DNA from: WLJO01 sp032117595
GTDB taxonomy: Bacteria > Actinomycetota > Acidimicrobiia > Acidimicrobiales > Ilumatobacteraceae
NCBI GenBank assembly: GCA_032117595.1
Contig: JAULYZ010000017.1
Location: forward strand, 62,001-126,000
Length of the DNA stretch: 64,000 nucleotides
Direction: 5' to 3'
The notes under the pieces are model-generated. The model did no database searches and was not told the origin of the DNA. It saw only the letters and a list, made by a program, of their open reading frames with translations. Positions 16,370-23,140 of the stretch are shown piece by piece. A program made the translations under genes and the position numbers. Each line of letters starts with the position of its first letter. The first letter of the stretch is position 1.

Positions 16370-17250
16370 GCGGTGTCGCCACCCTGGGCTCGGCTTCTGC
16401 GCGAGCGCAGCACCACGAACACCACGGCAAGCCCCGTGATGCCCACCAGCGCCCCGGCGAGCGTCCCGACCCCGACATCGTTGAGCCAGTTCGCCACGTC
16501 GGTCTGCCAGTTCTCGACCTGACCGACTGCTGCGCCCTTGTCGCCACCGGGGTTACGGACCTCAGAACCCCAGTACCAGATGAGGTAGATGCCAGTGAGC
16601 ACCATCAACACGCCGGCGACGAGATCCATGTGTTTCATCGCGTTGCGGAGGAAGCGGAGCAGGCCCGTCCGTGCGAGAGCGAGTGCCACGGTGAGCGCCG
16701 TCAGCGTGACGCCCATGCCGATGCCGTAGAGCGTCGTGGCGAGCACCGCGCTGACGTAGCCGTTGTACTCGAAACTGGCGATTGCGGGCACGAAGAGCCC
16801 GATCGTGCAACCGAGGGAGGCGATGGCATACGACACTCCGTAGAGGAACATCGAGATGATCCGTTGGTCGTTGCTCGCCCGCGCAAACTTCGGGAGGTTT
16901 GCCGAGAGCTTGAGACCGAACACCATGGCCAGACCGAGCGGAACCAGACAGATTCCGATGATGAGCCCCAACCAATCTGCCTGCGCGGTGAACCAGGAGA
17001 CCCCGGCCTGCACGAGGAGACCGATGAGGAGGAAGACCGAGAAGAAGCCCGCAGCCACCGATGCACTCACGACGAGCGCGCGTTGAACGCTGGCGCGCTG
17101 AGTACCGGGCCGGGCGCCCTCCACCCCCAGGAAGAACATCAGGTAAGTGGGCAGGAGGACGAAACCACAGGGGTTCACCGTTGCGAGTACGCCACGCAGG
17201 AAGTTGAGGGCGAACTGACCGTCGAGGGCGAGCATCAGGACGTGGCCCAT
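16366..17250 (-). CDS. ccdA: Cytochrome c biogenesis protein CcdA (thiol-disulfide membrane transporter)
   Basis: 294 residues with six to seven helices. The two redox cysteines of the CcdA/DsbD core are visible: Cys28 in VNPCGFVLLPTYL and Cys148 in SLGCTIGLFVP. The protein carries reducing equivalents from cytoplasmic thioredoxin to the outside, keeping apocytochrome c CxxCH cysteines reduced. That fits the c-type cytochromes encoded elsewhere in this window. A soluble C-terminal stretch of about 50 residues precedes a last helix and a basic tail. It is the first gene of a two-gene unit with the hydrolase. Confidence 0.88.
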   Translation of the reverse strand: MGHVLMLALDGQFALNFLRGVLATVNPCGFVLLPTYLMFFLGVEGARPGTQRASVQRALVVSASVAAGFFSVFLLIGLLVQAGVSWFTAQADWLGLIIGICLVPLGLAMVFGLKLSANLPKFARASNDQRIISMFLYGVSYAIASLGCTIGLFVPAIASFEYNGYVSAVLATTLYGIGMGVTLTALTVALALARTGLLRFLRNAMKHMDLVAGVLMVLTGIYLIWYWGSEVRNPGGDKGAAVGQVENWQTDVANWLNDVGVGTLAGALVGITGLAVVFVVLRSRRSRAQGGDTA

Positions 17251-17305
17251 TCGCCGGTGCGGAGCGATGACGCGGGTGCCACGGGTGCGAGGCTAACGCC
17301 GCGCC

Positions 17306-17338
17306 TGTGTGGTGGACCCGTCACGGGTCCACCACACA
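17306..17338. terminator. 33-base perfect palindrome, probable whiB7 terminator
   Basis: Two perfectly complementary 16-base arms (left arm TGTGTGGTGGACCCGT) surround a single central C at 17322. On the minus strand it lies 127 bases after the whiB7 stop, and on the other side it is 55 bases upstream of the ccdA start. It could terminate the whiB7 transcript; with no T-tract, a protein-binding operator for the ccdA unit is the alternative. Apart from this palindrome I see nothing else in 17251-17465. Confidence 0.55.
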
Positions 17339-17465
17339 CGCGGACAAGTGTGCGGGCTCGCTGAACGTTGCCCGCACGCTTCACCTGTGCCGGTCGCCCG
17401 GCCGAGTGCACGTCCCGAGTGCTTGTCTCGATCCGTGTCTCGGGGTGTGGCGACCGATGAACTGA

Positions 17466-17843
17466 TCAGGCCACCTGACTCGGCGCCGTGCGCGGGGGAA
17501 CCGGAACCTCGTCCACCGCAACGATGGGCCTCGGCTGCTTGGGCGGCCGACCTCTCGGTCGCTTGAAGGCCACCGGCACCCCGTCGACGAACTGCTGACC
17601 ACCCCAGACTCCCCAGGGCTCGGCCCGCTCGACTGCGGCCTCGAGACACGCTGCAGCAACGGTGCACCTCGAGCAGATCACCTTGGCGCGCGCAATGGTG
17701 AACGGATCCTCGCTGAAGAAGAGGTGCGTGAGGGTCCCGTTGCCGTCGCGGCAGCGCGCGTCGCGGAAGAGGTCGGCGCTGGCCGCAGCAGTGGCTGCGG
17801 CGTCGGTGAGGAGTTCGGTGCTGGTGTCGTTGATGGCCAACAT
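17466..17843 (-). CDS. whiB7: WhiB7-type iron-sulfur transcription regulator with AT-hook
   Basis: 125 residues. The Wbl domain has four cysteines (Cys31, Cys57, Cys60, Cys66) for a [4Fe-4S] cluster and the block ERAEPWGVWGGQQF. It is followed by KRPRGRPPK, an AT-hook that is diagnostic of WhiB7/WblC among Wbl proteins. WhiB7 binds sigma factor region 4 and activates intrinsic antibiotic-resistance genes (family knowledge). I chose the ATG that has GAGG six bases upstream; an in-frame ATG four codons earlier has none. The gene is preceded by a leader ORF and terminator, as in known whiB7 attenuators. Confidence 0.92.
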   Translation of the reverse strand: MLAINDTSTELLTDAAATAAASADLFRDARCRDGNGTLTHLFFSEDPFTIARAKVICSRCTVAAACLEAAVERAEPWGVWGGQQFVDGVPVAFKRPRGRPPKQPRPIVAVDEVPVPPRTAPSQVA

Positions 17844-17942
17844 GGCGGGCCTCATTTCTTGCTGGAGGTACTGGTTCGATGGACGTGTTCGGGAGCGTGT
17901 GGGAGCGGTGCGTGGGGGGACAGGGTGTGGCGCCGAGAACGA

Positions 17943-17975
17943 CGAAGGCCGCCGGGTGGATCCCGGCGGCCTTCG
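17943..17975 (-). terminator. Intrinsic terminator in the whiB7 leader (attenuator)
   Basis: On the minus strand a 14-base-pair perfect stem (arm CGAAGGCCGCCGGG) closes a five-base loop and is followed by TCGTTCT. It begins 24 bases after the stop of the leader ORF and ends 99 bases before the whiB7 ATG. Its position between a short upstream ORF and whiB7 is that of the ribosome-controlled terminator in actinobacterial whiB7 leaders. The stretch after it (17856-17935) is C-rich and G-poor on the transcript. Confidence 0.7.
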
Positions 17976-17999
17976 GCAGATCTTCGACGTGAGTGTTGC

Positions 18000-18176
18000 T
18001 CAGGTCGTTGCTCGCCTCCGGGCCGGCCGGGCGGTGCGCTTGGACTTCATGGTCGTTGCGGTCACCGTCGCAGCTGCATGGGCGCCTGCGTAGGCGCCTG
18101 CGGCATGGGCGAATGCGCACGGGCGCGACGAAGCGGCCACGGCGGCCACGTTCGGTGCGATGCTCATGCGGTTCAT
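18000..18176 (-). CDS. whiB7 leader ORF (uORF), 58 codons
   Basis: A small ORF rich in Ala, Thr and Arg, starting MNRMSIAPNV and ending RPARRRATT. AGGG lies six bases before the ATG. It resembles no protein family I know, and its likely role is regulatory. Ribosome progress through it would decide whether the downstream terminator (17943-17975) forms. Its final codons contain CCCGGCCGGCC (18021-18031), which can pair, with one bulge, with the 5' arm of that terminator. A freely translating ribosome would cover this segment. The peptide itself may have no function. Confidence 0.6.
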   Translation of the reverse strand: MNRMSIAPNVAAVAASSRPCAFAHAAGAYAGAHAAATVTATTMKSKRTARPARRRATT

Positions 18177-18218
18177 CAGATGCCCTGACTCTGCTTGCGG
18201 TGATTGATTCGAACTTTT

Positions 18219-18252
18219 CCGCCAGTTGGCGGGGTGTCCCCGAAGGACCCCG
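18219..18252 (-). other. Structured leader hairpins upstream of the whiB7 uORF
   Basis: Two adjacent hairpins can form on the minus-strand transcript: CCGCC/GGCGG around a four-base loop (18219-18232), and CGGGGTCC with GGGACACCCCG around TTCG (18230-18252). They share three bases, so they are alternatives or stack. No known riboswitch class is recognised. Confidence 0.35.
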
Positions 18253-18277
18253 TAAGGCAACCACCTGAGACGGCGAA

Positions 18278-18292
18278 CGTCAACCGATTTAT
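18278..18292 (-). promoter_or_regulatory. Candidate WhiB7-type promoter (AT box plus -35)
   Basis: On the minus strand ATAAAT (18287-18292) is followed by three bases and TTGACG (18278-18283). An AT-rich box a few bases upstream of a -35 element is the arrangement of WhiB7-dependent promoters, contacted by the AT-hook. A clear -10 hexamer is not visible. It would place the transcript start about 70-80 bases before the leader ORF, implying autoregulation of whiB7 (inference). Confidence 0.45.
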
Positions 18293-18361
18293 CGGGGTCG
18301 ACCCGCCCGACCCGCTGCGTGTGCCCGATCGGCCCACCGGTGCCGGGCTAGCGTCGGGGCC

Positions 18362-18871
18362 GTGAAGTTCATCGGGACGCTGTTCGCCCTCATCTGTACC
18401 GCCCTCGGCGGGCTGCAGGTGTGGGCGGCGATCCGGCGCAGGGCCGATGAGTTCTTCATCCTCCGCTCGTCGGGGCAATCGAGCCTCTTGGCCTTCGAGT
18501 TCGCCGGCAGCCCGGTGCGCCTGCGTGGCCTGCTCGGTGGGGCTGGTGAGCGCGGTCGTGCTGCGGTCATCCGCAGCCTCGACATCGACTACCTGCTGTC
18601 TGCGGGGTTCCTCTTCGTGGCACTCGGCTGCAGCGGCGTGCTGACGGCAGTGAGCCGTCCCGGTCTTGCCCGATGGACACTCGTGTTCGGGCTCGTCGGT
18701 GCCCTCGCAGGTCTCGTGGAGAACGTGGCACTTCGTCAGGCCACCGCCGCGCACCCGAACAGTGGTGGCTCGGCCCCGTTCGTCACGCTCATGGCGATTG
18801 CACGCGTGGTGCTGCTCCTGCTTGCGGCCGGCTGCGTGCTGCTCTGGCCGATCCGCACCTTCTTGAACTAG
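18362..18871 (+). CDS. Hypothetical four-helix membrane protein
   Basis: 169 residues beginning with GTG. Four hydrophobic segments are visible: about residues 3-22, 75-98, 103-120 and 140-162. A hydrophilic, Arg-rich loop lies between the first and second. I recognise no family signature and no catalytic motif. It is divergent from the whiB7 leader and convergent with the MBL hydrolase, so it is probably transcribed alone. Its composition is like its neighbours. Confidence 0.65.
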   Translation: MKFIGTLFALICTALGGLQVWAAIRRRADEFFILRSSGQSSLLAFEFAGSPVRLRGLLGGAGERGRAAVIRSLDIDYLLSAGFLFVALGCSGVLTAVSRPGLARWTLVFGLVGALAGLVENVALRQATAAHPNSGGSAPFVTLMAIARVVLLLLAAGCVLLWPIRTFLN

Positions 18872-18890
18872 TCACACACGAACCAGTCGG

Positions 18891-18906
18891 GCCGGAACGG
18901 TTCGGC
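18891..18906. terminator. Short hairpin between convergent genes
   Basis: GCCGGAAC followed by GGTTCGGC can form a short, partly wobble-paired hairpin in the 43-base gap between the stops of the convergent membrane-protein and MBL-hydrolase genes. There is no T-tract, so evidence is weak. Confidence 0.3.
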
Positions 18907-18914
18907 TCCGACGT

Positions 18915-20102
18915 TCAGTGAGCGGCGACGTCGTACTCGAGCATGCCGTCGGCACGACGGCGGCGTTCGGCGTGACCGTGCTGCGCGAGATGCTCGAGGT
19001 GCGCATAGGTCTCGCTGTCGGCCATCGGTCCCTGTGCGCGCTGCGAGAAGAGGTAGTGCGAGTACTCGGGCACCGTTCCTGCCCGGCCGAGGTCTGCCGA
19101 TGCCTTGTGCAGGCGCTCGAGACGCTCGACGTGGTGGTCCTTGATTGCGTCGACGCGCCCGGCGAGATCGGGGAACGGGTGACCGTGTGCGGGGAGCACG
19201 GTGCGAACCTGGTCGTGGAAGACACGAACCTTGTCGAGCGAGTCGAAGAATCGCTGCAGCGGGTCGTCAGACATCATCAGGCCCGAGATGTGCGGCGTGA
19301 TGGTCGGCAGCACATGATCGCCCGAGATGAACACGCCCTCTGCAGGGTCGAACAGGCAGAGATGGTCGGCGGTGTGGCCCGGCGTGTGGACCGCCACCCA
19401 CTCGCGCTTCGCGAACTTCATCGTCTGGGCCTCGCGCAGGCGAATGGTGGGAACGGGTGTGGGCATCCAACCGGGCACCGCCCGCAGGATCCGCCAGCGG
19501 AGTCTGCGCAACCGTGTGGGTGCGGGCGGTCGACCACCCCACGGTGCGGGCGAGTCCCAGTTGTGCTCGCGGATCATCTCGCCGTCGTCGTGGCCGCGGT
19601 GGCCATGGTCGTCCGAGCAGTCACCGTGCGAGCAGGCCCCGGCAGTCGAGGCGTCACCGGCCACTGCTGCGTGGGTCTCCACGTCGAGGTCGTCGCTGGG
19701 CTCGGCGGGGTTCCAGCGGAGCCGGAAACTGCGGTGGGCAACGATGTCGGCGCCGAACTCCCGTGCGAGCCTCCCTGCACCACCGAAGTGATCCGGATGG
19801 CTGTGCGTGACGATGGCGGTGTGGATCCGGCGCATCGGGATCCCGGCCCGGGCGCAGGCGGCCCGCAGTTCCTTCCAGGCCCGGGGTCCCGGCATCCCGG
19901 GGTCCACGACGGCGAAGCCGCGGTCGTCCTCGAGGGCGTAGCAGTTCACGTGTCCGAGGCCCGGAAGGTGGATCGGCAGCTGCATCCGCAGGATGCCGGG
20001 CGCCACCTCCGTCACCTCGGGTCGTGCGGGCTCCTGCTCCTGCTTGCGGTACTTCGGCGCCGGCGCAGAGGAGGTTGCTTGTTGCTGCTCATGCGGACCC
20101 AC
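18915..20102 (-). CDS. Metallo-beta-lactamase fold hydrolase with His-rich insert
   Basis: About 395 residues. The MBL fold signature is complete: THSHPDHFGG, the later HTPGHTADHLC, the aspartate in FISGDHVLP and a distal AHGHPFPD, enough for two zinc ions. It resembles LACTB2/RNase Z-superfamily hydrolases, not true beta-lactamases. A loop of about 50 residues between the first His motif and the second half contains many His and Asp residues (HGDCSDDHGHRGHDDGE). The start is uncertain; I used a GTG giving a short soluble N-terminus, because the upstream frame is unlike coding sequence. Substrate unknown. Confidence 0.8.
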   Translation of the reverse strand: MGPHEQQQATSSAPAPKYRKQEQEPARPEVTEVAPGILRMQLPIHLPGLGHVNCYALEDDRGFAVVDPGMPGPRAWKELRAACARAGIPMRRIHTAIVTHSHPDHFGGAGRLAREFGADIVAHRSFRLRWNPAEPSDDLDVETHAAVAGDASTAGACSHGDCSDDHGHRGHDDGEMIREHNWDSPAPWGGRPPAPTRLRRLRWRILRAVPGWMPTPVPTIRLREAQTMKFAKREWVAVHTPGHTADHLCLFDPAEGVFISGDHVLPTITPHISGLMMSDDPLQRFFDSLDKVRVFHDQVRTVLPAHGHPFPDLAGRVDAIKDHHVERLERLHKASADLGRAGTVPEYSHYLFSQRAQGPMADSETYAHLEHLAQHGHAERRRRADGMLEYDVAAH

Positions 20103-20166
20103 GGGGGCCAAATCTACTTGTACGCAACAACGAATCCCGAATCCCCGTACGCGTGGGGGGCTGAGG

Positions 20167-20733
20167 TCAGGAGCCGGAGTTGGAGTCGCTGCGCTCGGGC
20201 GCAGCGACGAAGGCATGCGCTCGGTAGTAGCGAAGTTCCTCGACGCTGGCGCGGATGTCGTCGAGCGCGCGGTGGTTGCCCTGCTTGATGGCTCGTGCAG
20301 CGTCGAGCGCCGGGTACCAACGCTTCACGAGTTCTTTGATGCTGCTGACGTCCACCGACCGATAGTGCAACCAGTTCTCGATCTCCGGGAGGTACGCGGC
20401 GAGGAAGCGTCGATCCGTACCGATGGAGTTGCCGCAGAGCGGGATCTTGCGCGGTTCGGGGCACCACTGCTTGATGAACTCGAGTGTCTGTCGACCCGCT
20501 TCGGCGAGATCGATGGTGGATCCGGCGATGGCCGTGAGCAACCCGGATCGGGTGTGCATGTCCACCACCACCGGCTCCATGCGGGCGAGGACCTCGGGAG
20601 GCTGGTGAATGACGAGATCGGGCCCCTCGGCGATGATCTCGAGTTCGTCGTCGGTGACGAGGGTGGCGATCTCCACGATCACATCACGCGACGGCTCCAG
20701 GCCAGTCATCTCGAGATCCATCCACACGAGCAT
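20167..20733 (-). CDS. orn: Oligoribonuclease
   Basis: 188 residues, the usual length. It is a DEDDh 3'-5' exonuclease: Asp and Glu in VWMDLEMTGLEP, Asp in the central block, and the C-terminal HRALDDIRASVEEL with the catalytic His and Asp. It degrades two- to five-base RNAs, including pGpG from cyclic di-GMP breakdown, in the cytoplasm. The ATG before LVWMDLEMTG fits the family start; the longer upstream frame is not conserved-looking. It lies 64 bases upstream of the MBL gene on the same strand. Confidence 0.95.
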   Translation of the reverse strand: MLVWMDLEMTGLEPSRDVIVEIATLVTDDELEIIAEGPDLVIHQPPEVLARMEPVVVDMHTRSGLLTAIAGSTIDLAEAGRQTLEFIKQWCPEPRKIPLCGNSIGTDRRFLAAYLPEIENWLHYRSVDVSSIKELVKRWYPALDAARAIKQGNHRALDDIRASVEELRYYRAHAFVAAPERSDSNSGS

Positions 20734-20828
20734 TCCGGGGCAGGGTAGTGGTCGCCGCAGCGATGTTGCTCGGTCGGCGTGGCCACTGGGTCGGGTGATG
20801 GACCCCGTACGAGCCATAACCTGCGGGC

Positions 20829-21263
20829 GTGCACTCGATCCGTGTGGTTCGACTCGATCGCGAACTCGACCTGCCGTCGTACGCGAAGGCAGGAGACGCC
20901 GGAATCGATCTCGTCGCCCGGATCGACATCACACTCGCTCCGGCAGGCGGACGTGCGCTCGTGCCGACGGGCATTGCGATGTCGCTGCCCCCGGGTCATG
21001 GTGGGTTCCTGCTCCCGCGCAGTGGTCTGGCGCTCAAGCACGGCGTGACGCTGCTCAACTCCCCGGGTCTCATCGACGCCGGGTATCGGGACGAGATCAA
21101 GGTGCTGCTCGTCAACCACGATCCGTCCGTCGAGTACCGGGTGCTGCGCGGCGACCGGATCGCTCAACTCGTGGTGCTGCCGGTAGATGCCATCCGTTGG
21201 CTCGAGGTCGGCACGCTCGATGGCGAGAACCGCGGTGGCGGGTTCGGGCACACAGGACGTTGA
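20829..21263 (+). CDS. dut: Deoxyuridine 5'-triphosphate nucleotidohydrolase (dUTPase)
   Basis: 144 residues, trimeric dUTPase. All five motifs are visible: GDAGIDLVAR, PRSGLALKHG, LIDAGYRDEIKV (catalytic Asp), GDRIAQLV and the C-terminal RGGGFGHTGR arm. It converts dUTP to dUMP and diphosphate, keeping uracil out of DNA and feeding dTMP synthesis; thymidylate kinase (tmk) is also in this window. GTG start. It is transcribed divergently from orn and followed 12 bases later by the SAM hydrolase gene. Confidence 0.96.
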   Translation: MHSIRVVRLDRELDLPSYAKAGDAGIDLVARIDITLAPAGGRALVPTGIAMSLPPGHGGFLLPRSGLALKHGVTLLNSPGLIDAGYRDEIKVLLVNHDPSVEYRVLRGDRIAQLVVLPVDAIRWLEVGTLDGENRGGGFGHTGR

Positions 21264-21275
21264 GGTTCAGATCGC

Positions 21276-22166
21276 ATGAGTGGTTCGACGGTTGATCCTG
21301 CAGGCGGTGCCGGTTATGCGACGGTGTCGTTTCTCTCCGACTACGGGACGAGCGACGAGTTCGTCGGTCTTGTGAAGGCGGTGATCAAGGACATCGCGCC
21401 GCATGCGTCGGTGATCGACATCACCCACGAGATCCCTGCCTTCGACGTACGCGCGGGTTCGCTCGCGCTGGCGCGCAGCATTCAGTACCTCCCGTCGGGT
21501 GTGGTGCTTGCCGTGGTCGATCCCGGTGTGGGCACCGAGCGCCGCGCGATCGCAGTGGAGGTTGCGGGCGGGGCAGGTGTGGTGGTGGGTCCCGACAACG
21601 GTCTCCTTGCGTCGGCCGTAGCAATGGCCGGTGGTGCCGACCGTGCGGTGGTGCTCGACCGGACGGAGTGGCACCTCGAGGCGCCCGGTGCAACATTCGC
21701 TGGCCGCGACCTGTTCGCTCCTGTGGTTGCGCAACTCTGCAACGGCGTCCCGCTCGACGAACTCGGTACGCCGATCGATCCCGATCTGTTGCTTCCCGGC
21801 GTGGTGCCGGTGCCCCGCGAGGAGGACGGTGGACTCGCGTGTGAGGTGACGTGGGTCGATCGCTATGGCAACTGTCAGCTCAACGTCGGTCCCGACGACA
21901 TCGAGGTCTGGGGCGATCGTGTCCGGCTCACGGTCGACGGCACGCCGCGCAGTGCCGCAATCGTCAGCAACTTTGCTGCAATCGGTGCGGGAGTTGCTCT
22001 CGTGATCGACAGTTACGGCATGCTCGCTGTGTGCGCCGATCGTCAGTCGGCTGCACTCGAGCTCGGCCTCTCTGCCGGTTCAGCCGTGCACCTCGCACCG
22101 CTCGAGGACGGCGATGGGTCGTCGCCTGCGGTTCGGGTGTCACTGCGCGACAAGCCGGTAGCGTGA
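21276..22166 (+). CDS. SAM hydrolase / SAM hydroxide adenosyltransferase (DUF62)
   Basis: 296 residues. The N-terminal domain carries the family signature FLSDYGTSDEFVGLVKAVI and a conserved DPGVGTERRAIAVE block, then VGPDNGLL. The C-terminal beta-barrel has VTWVDRYGNCQLN. Members hydrolyse S-adenosylmethionine to adenosine and methionine using water (or halide in the fluorinase relatives). The physiological reason for this is unclear. The gene follows dut by 12 bases and precedes a tiny membrane-peptide ORF by six. Confidence 0.9.
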   Translation: MSGSTVDPAGGAGYATVSFLSDYGTSDEFVGLVKAVIKDIAPHASVIDITHEIPAFDVRAGSLALARSIQYLPSGVVLAVVDPGVGTERRAIAVEVAGGAGVVVGPDNGLLASAVAMAGGADRAVVLDRTEWHLEAPGATFAGRDLFAPVVAQLCNGVPLDELGTPIDPDLLLPGVVPVPREEDGGLACEVTWVDRYGNCQLNVGPDDIEVWGDRVRLTVDGTPRSAAIVSNFAAIGAGVALVIDSYGMLAVCADRQSAALELGLSAGSAVHLAPLEDGDGSSPAVRVSLRDKPVA

Positions 22167-22172
22167 TCGTCG

Positions 22173-22256
22173 ATGCGCCCTGCAACCACGCTCACGGTCG
22201 GCCTGCTGCTGCTCGCCATCTTCGTGGCGGCTGGCGTGCAGTTGCTCATGCGCTGA
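22173..22256 (+). CDS. Putative 27-residue single-helix membrane peptide
   Basis: ATG to TGA encodes MRPATTLTVGL followed by one hydrophobic helix and the end QLLMR. It begins six bases after the SAM hydrolase stop, so it would be translated from the same message. No Shine-Dalgarno is obvious beyond the coding end of the upstream gene. Small single-helix proteins are often missed. It may be real or chance; no function can be proposed. Confidence 0.45.
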   Translation: MRPATTLTVGLLLLAIFVAAGVQLLMR

Positions 22257-22288
22257 ACGCGCGCCGGCTGGGGTGATTCTGGAGCGGC

Positions 22289-23035
22289 TCAGGCCGCAGC
22301 AGCGAGGCGGCGCGAACGAGTCGGTGCGCCCGAGGTGCTCGCAACGAGGAAGCCCACGAAGAGCACCACGATGCCGACGAGCAGGGTGACGGCGAATGCT
22401 CGGTCCTCGCCGAGTCGACCGGCGAGTGTGCCGCTCGCCGAGAGCACGAGCGTGCCGACGGCGATGATCACGTTGCCGATGGCGAGGCGCTTGGGCAGGA
22501 CCACCTGACGCTGGTTGCGCCCGAGCGACGGCGTCCGACCCCGCAGAACCCGCCATGCCGACCAGAGCGCGCCCACGATGATGACGAGCGCCGAGACCCC
22601 CGAGCCCACGGCGGCCAGCACTCGGGGCCAGACCCCGAACACGTCCTTGCCCTCGGGTTGGTTGGTTCCAGCGATCGGGGCCCGCAGCGGGGCGGCGAGC
22701 AGCACCCCGGTGGCGAGGCCGCTCAGGCCGAGGAGACAGGTCCGCACCCGGTTCCCCCAGACCGGCCCAGCGAGCAGGTACACCGTGCCGGCGGCGAGCC
22801 ACGGGACGTTGAGGATGGCCCCCGCCAGGTAAAAGACCCGGTAGCTCGCCGGACTCCACCCGCGGGCCGACGACCACCACAGCGCCCCAGCCCCAACGGC
22901 AAAGAGCAGCAGCGAGACCGACCAGACCAGCTCGTGGGGACGTCGCCGTCGCAACCAGCGGTCCCACGTACTCAGGCCGAACCCCACCGCCACGGCGGTG
23001 GCTCCGGCGGCAAGGGCCTGATCGACGGCGGGCAC
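22289..23035 (-). CDS. Hypothetical seven-helix membrane protein
   Basis: About 248 residues with seven predicted helices separated by short loops, and a basic C-terminus (TRSRRLAAAA). Recognisable stretches are LSTWDRWLRRRRPHELVW after helix 1 and YLAGAILNVPWLAAGTVYLLAG in the middle. I know no characterised family with this pattern. The frame continues upstream, but that part lies antisense to rex and its regulatory region, so I used the GTG at 23035. It points away from rex and may be expressed from the same intergenic region. Confidence 0.65.
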   Translation of the reverse strand: MPAVDQALAAGATAVAVGFGLSTWDRWLRRRRPHELVWSVSLLLFAVGAGALWWSSARGWSPASYRVFYLAGAILNVPWLAAGTVYLLAGPVWGNRVRTCLLGLSGLATGVLLAAPLRAPIAGTNQPEGKDVFGVWPRVLAAVGSGVSALVIIVGALWSAWRVLRGRTPSLGRNQRQVVLPKRLAIGNVIIAVGTLVLSASGTLAGRLGEDRAFAVTLLVGIVVLFVGFLVASTSGAPTRSRRLAAAA

Positions 23036-23103
23036 GGGACGGATGGTAGGGGTCAATCCCGGGCAGTGGTCGACGACTGCGACGAATGTCGCTGAGGGGG
23101 AGT

Positions 23104-23121
23104 TCGTGAATGTGTGCACGA
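23104..23121 (+). promoter_or_regulatory. Candidate Rex operator upstream of rex-hem
   Basis: TCGTGAATGTGTGCACGA is an 18-base imperfect palindrome ending 19 bases before the rex ATG. Against the actinobacterial Rex core TGTGAA-n4-TTCACA it matches nine of twelve positions. In Streptomyces Rex represses its own rex-hemACD operon when NADH is low relative to NAD+ (family knowledge). A match this loose is expected by chance in a window of this size, so position carries most of the weight. Confidence 0.5.
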
Positions 23122-23140
23122 GCGCGTAGCGTGGTTCGTG

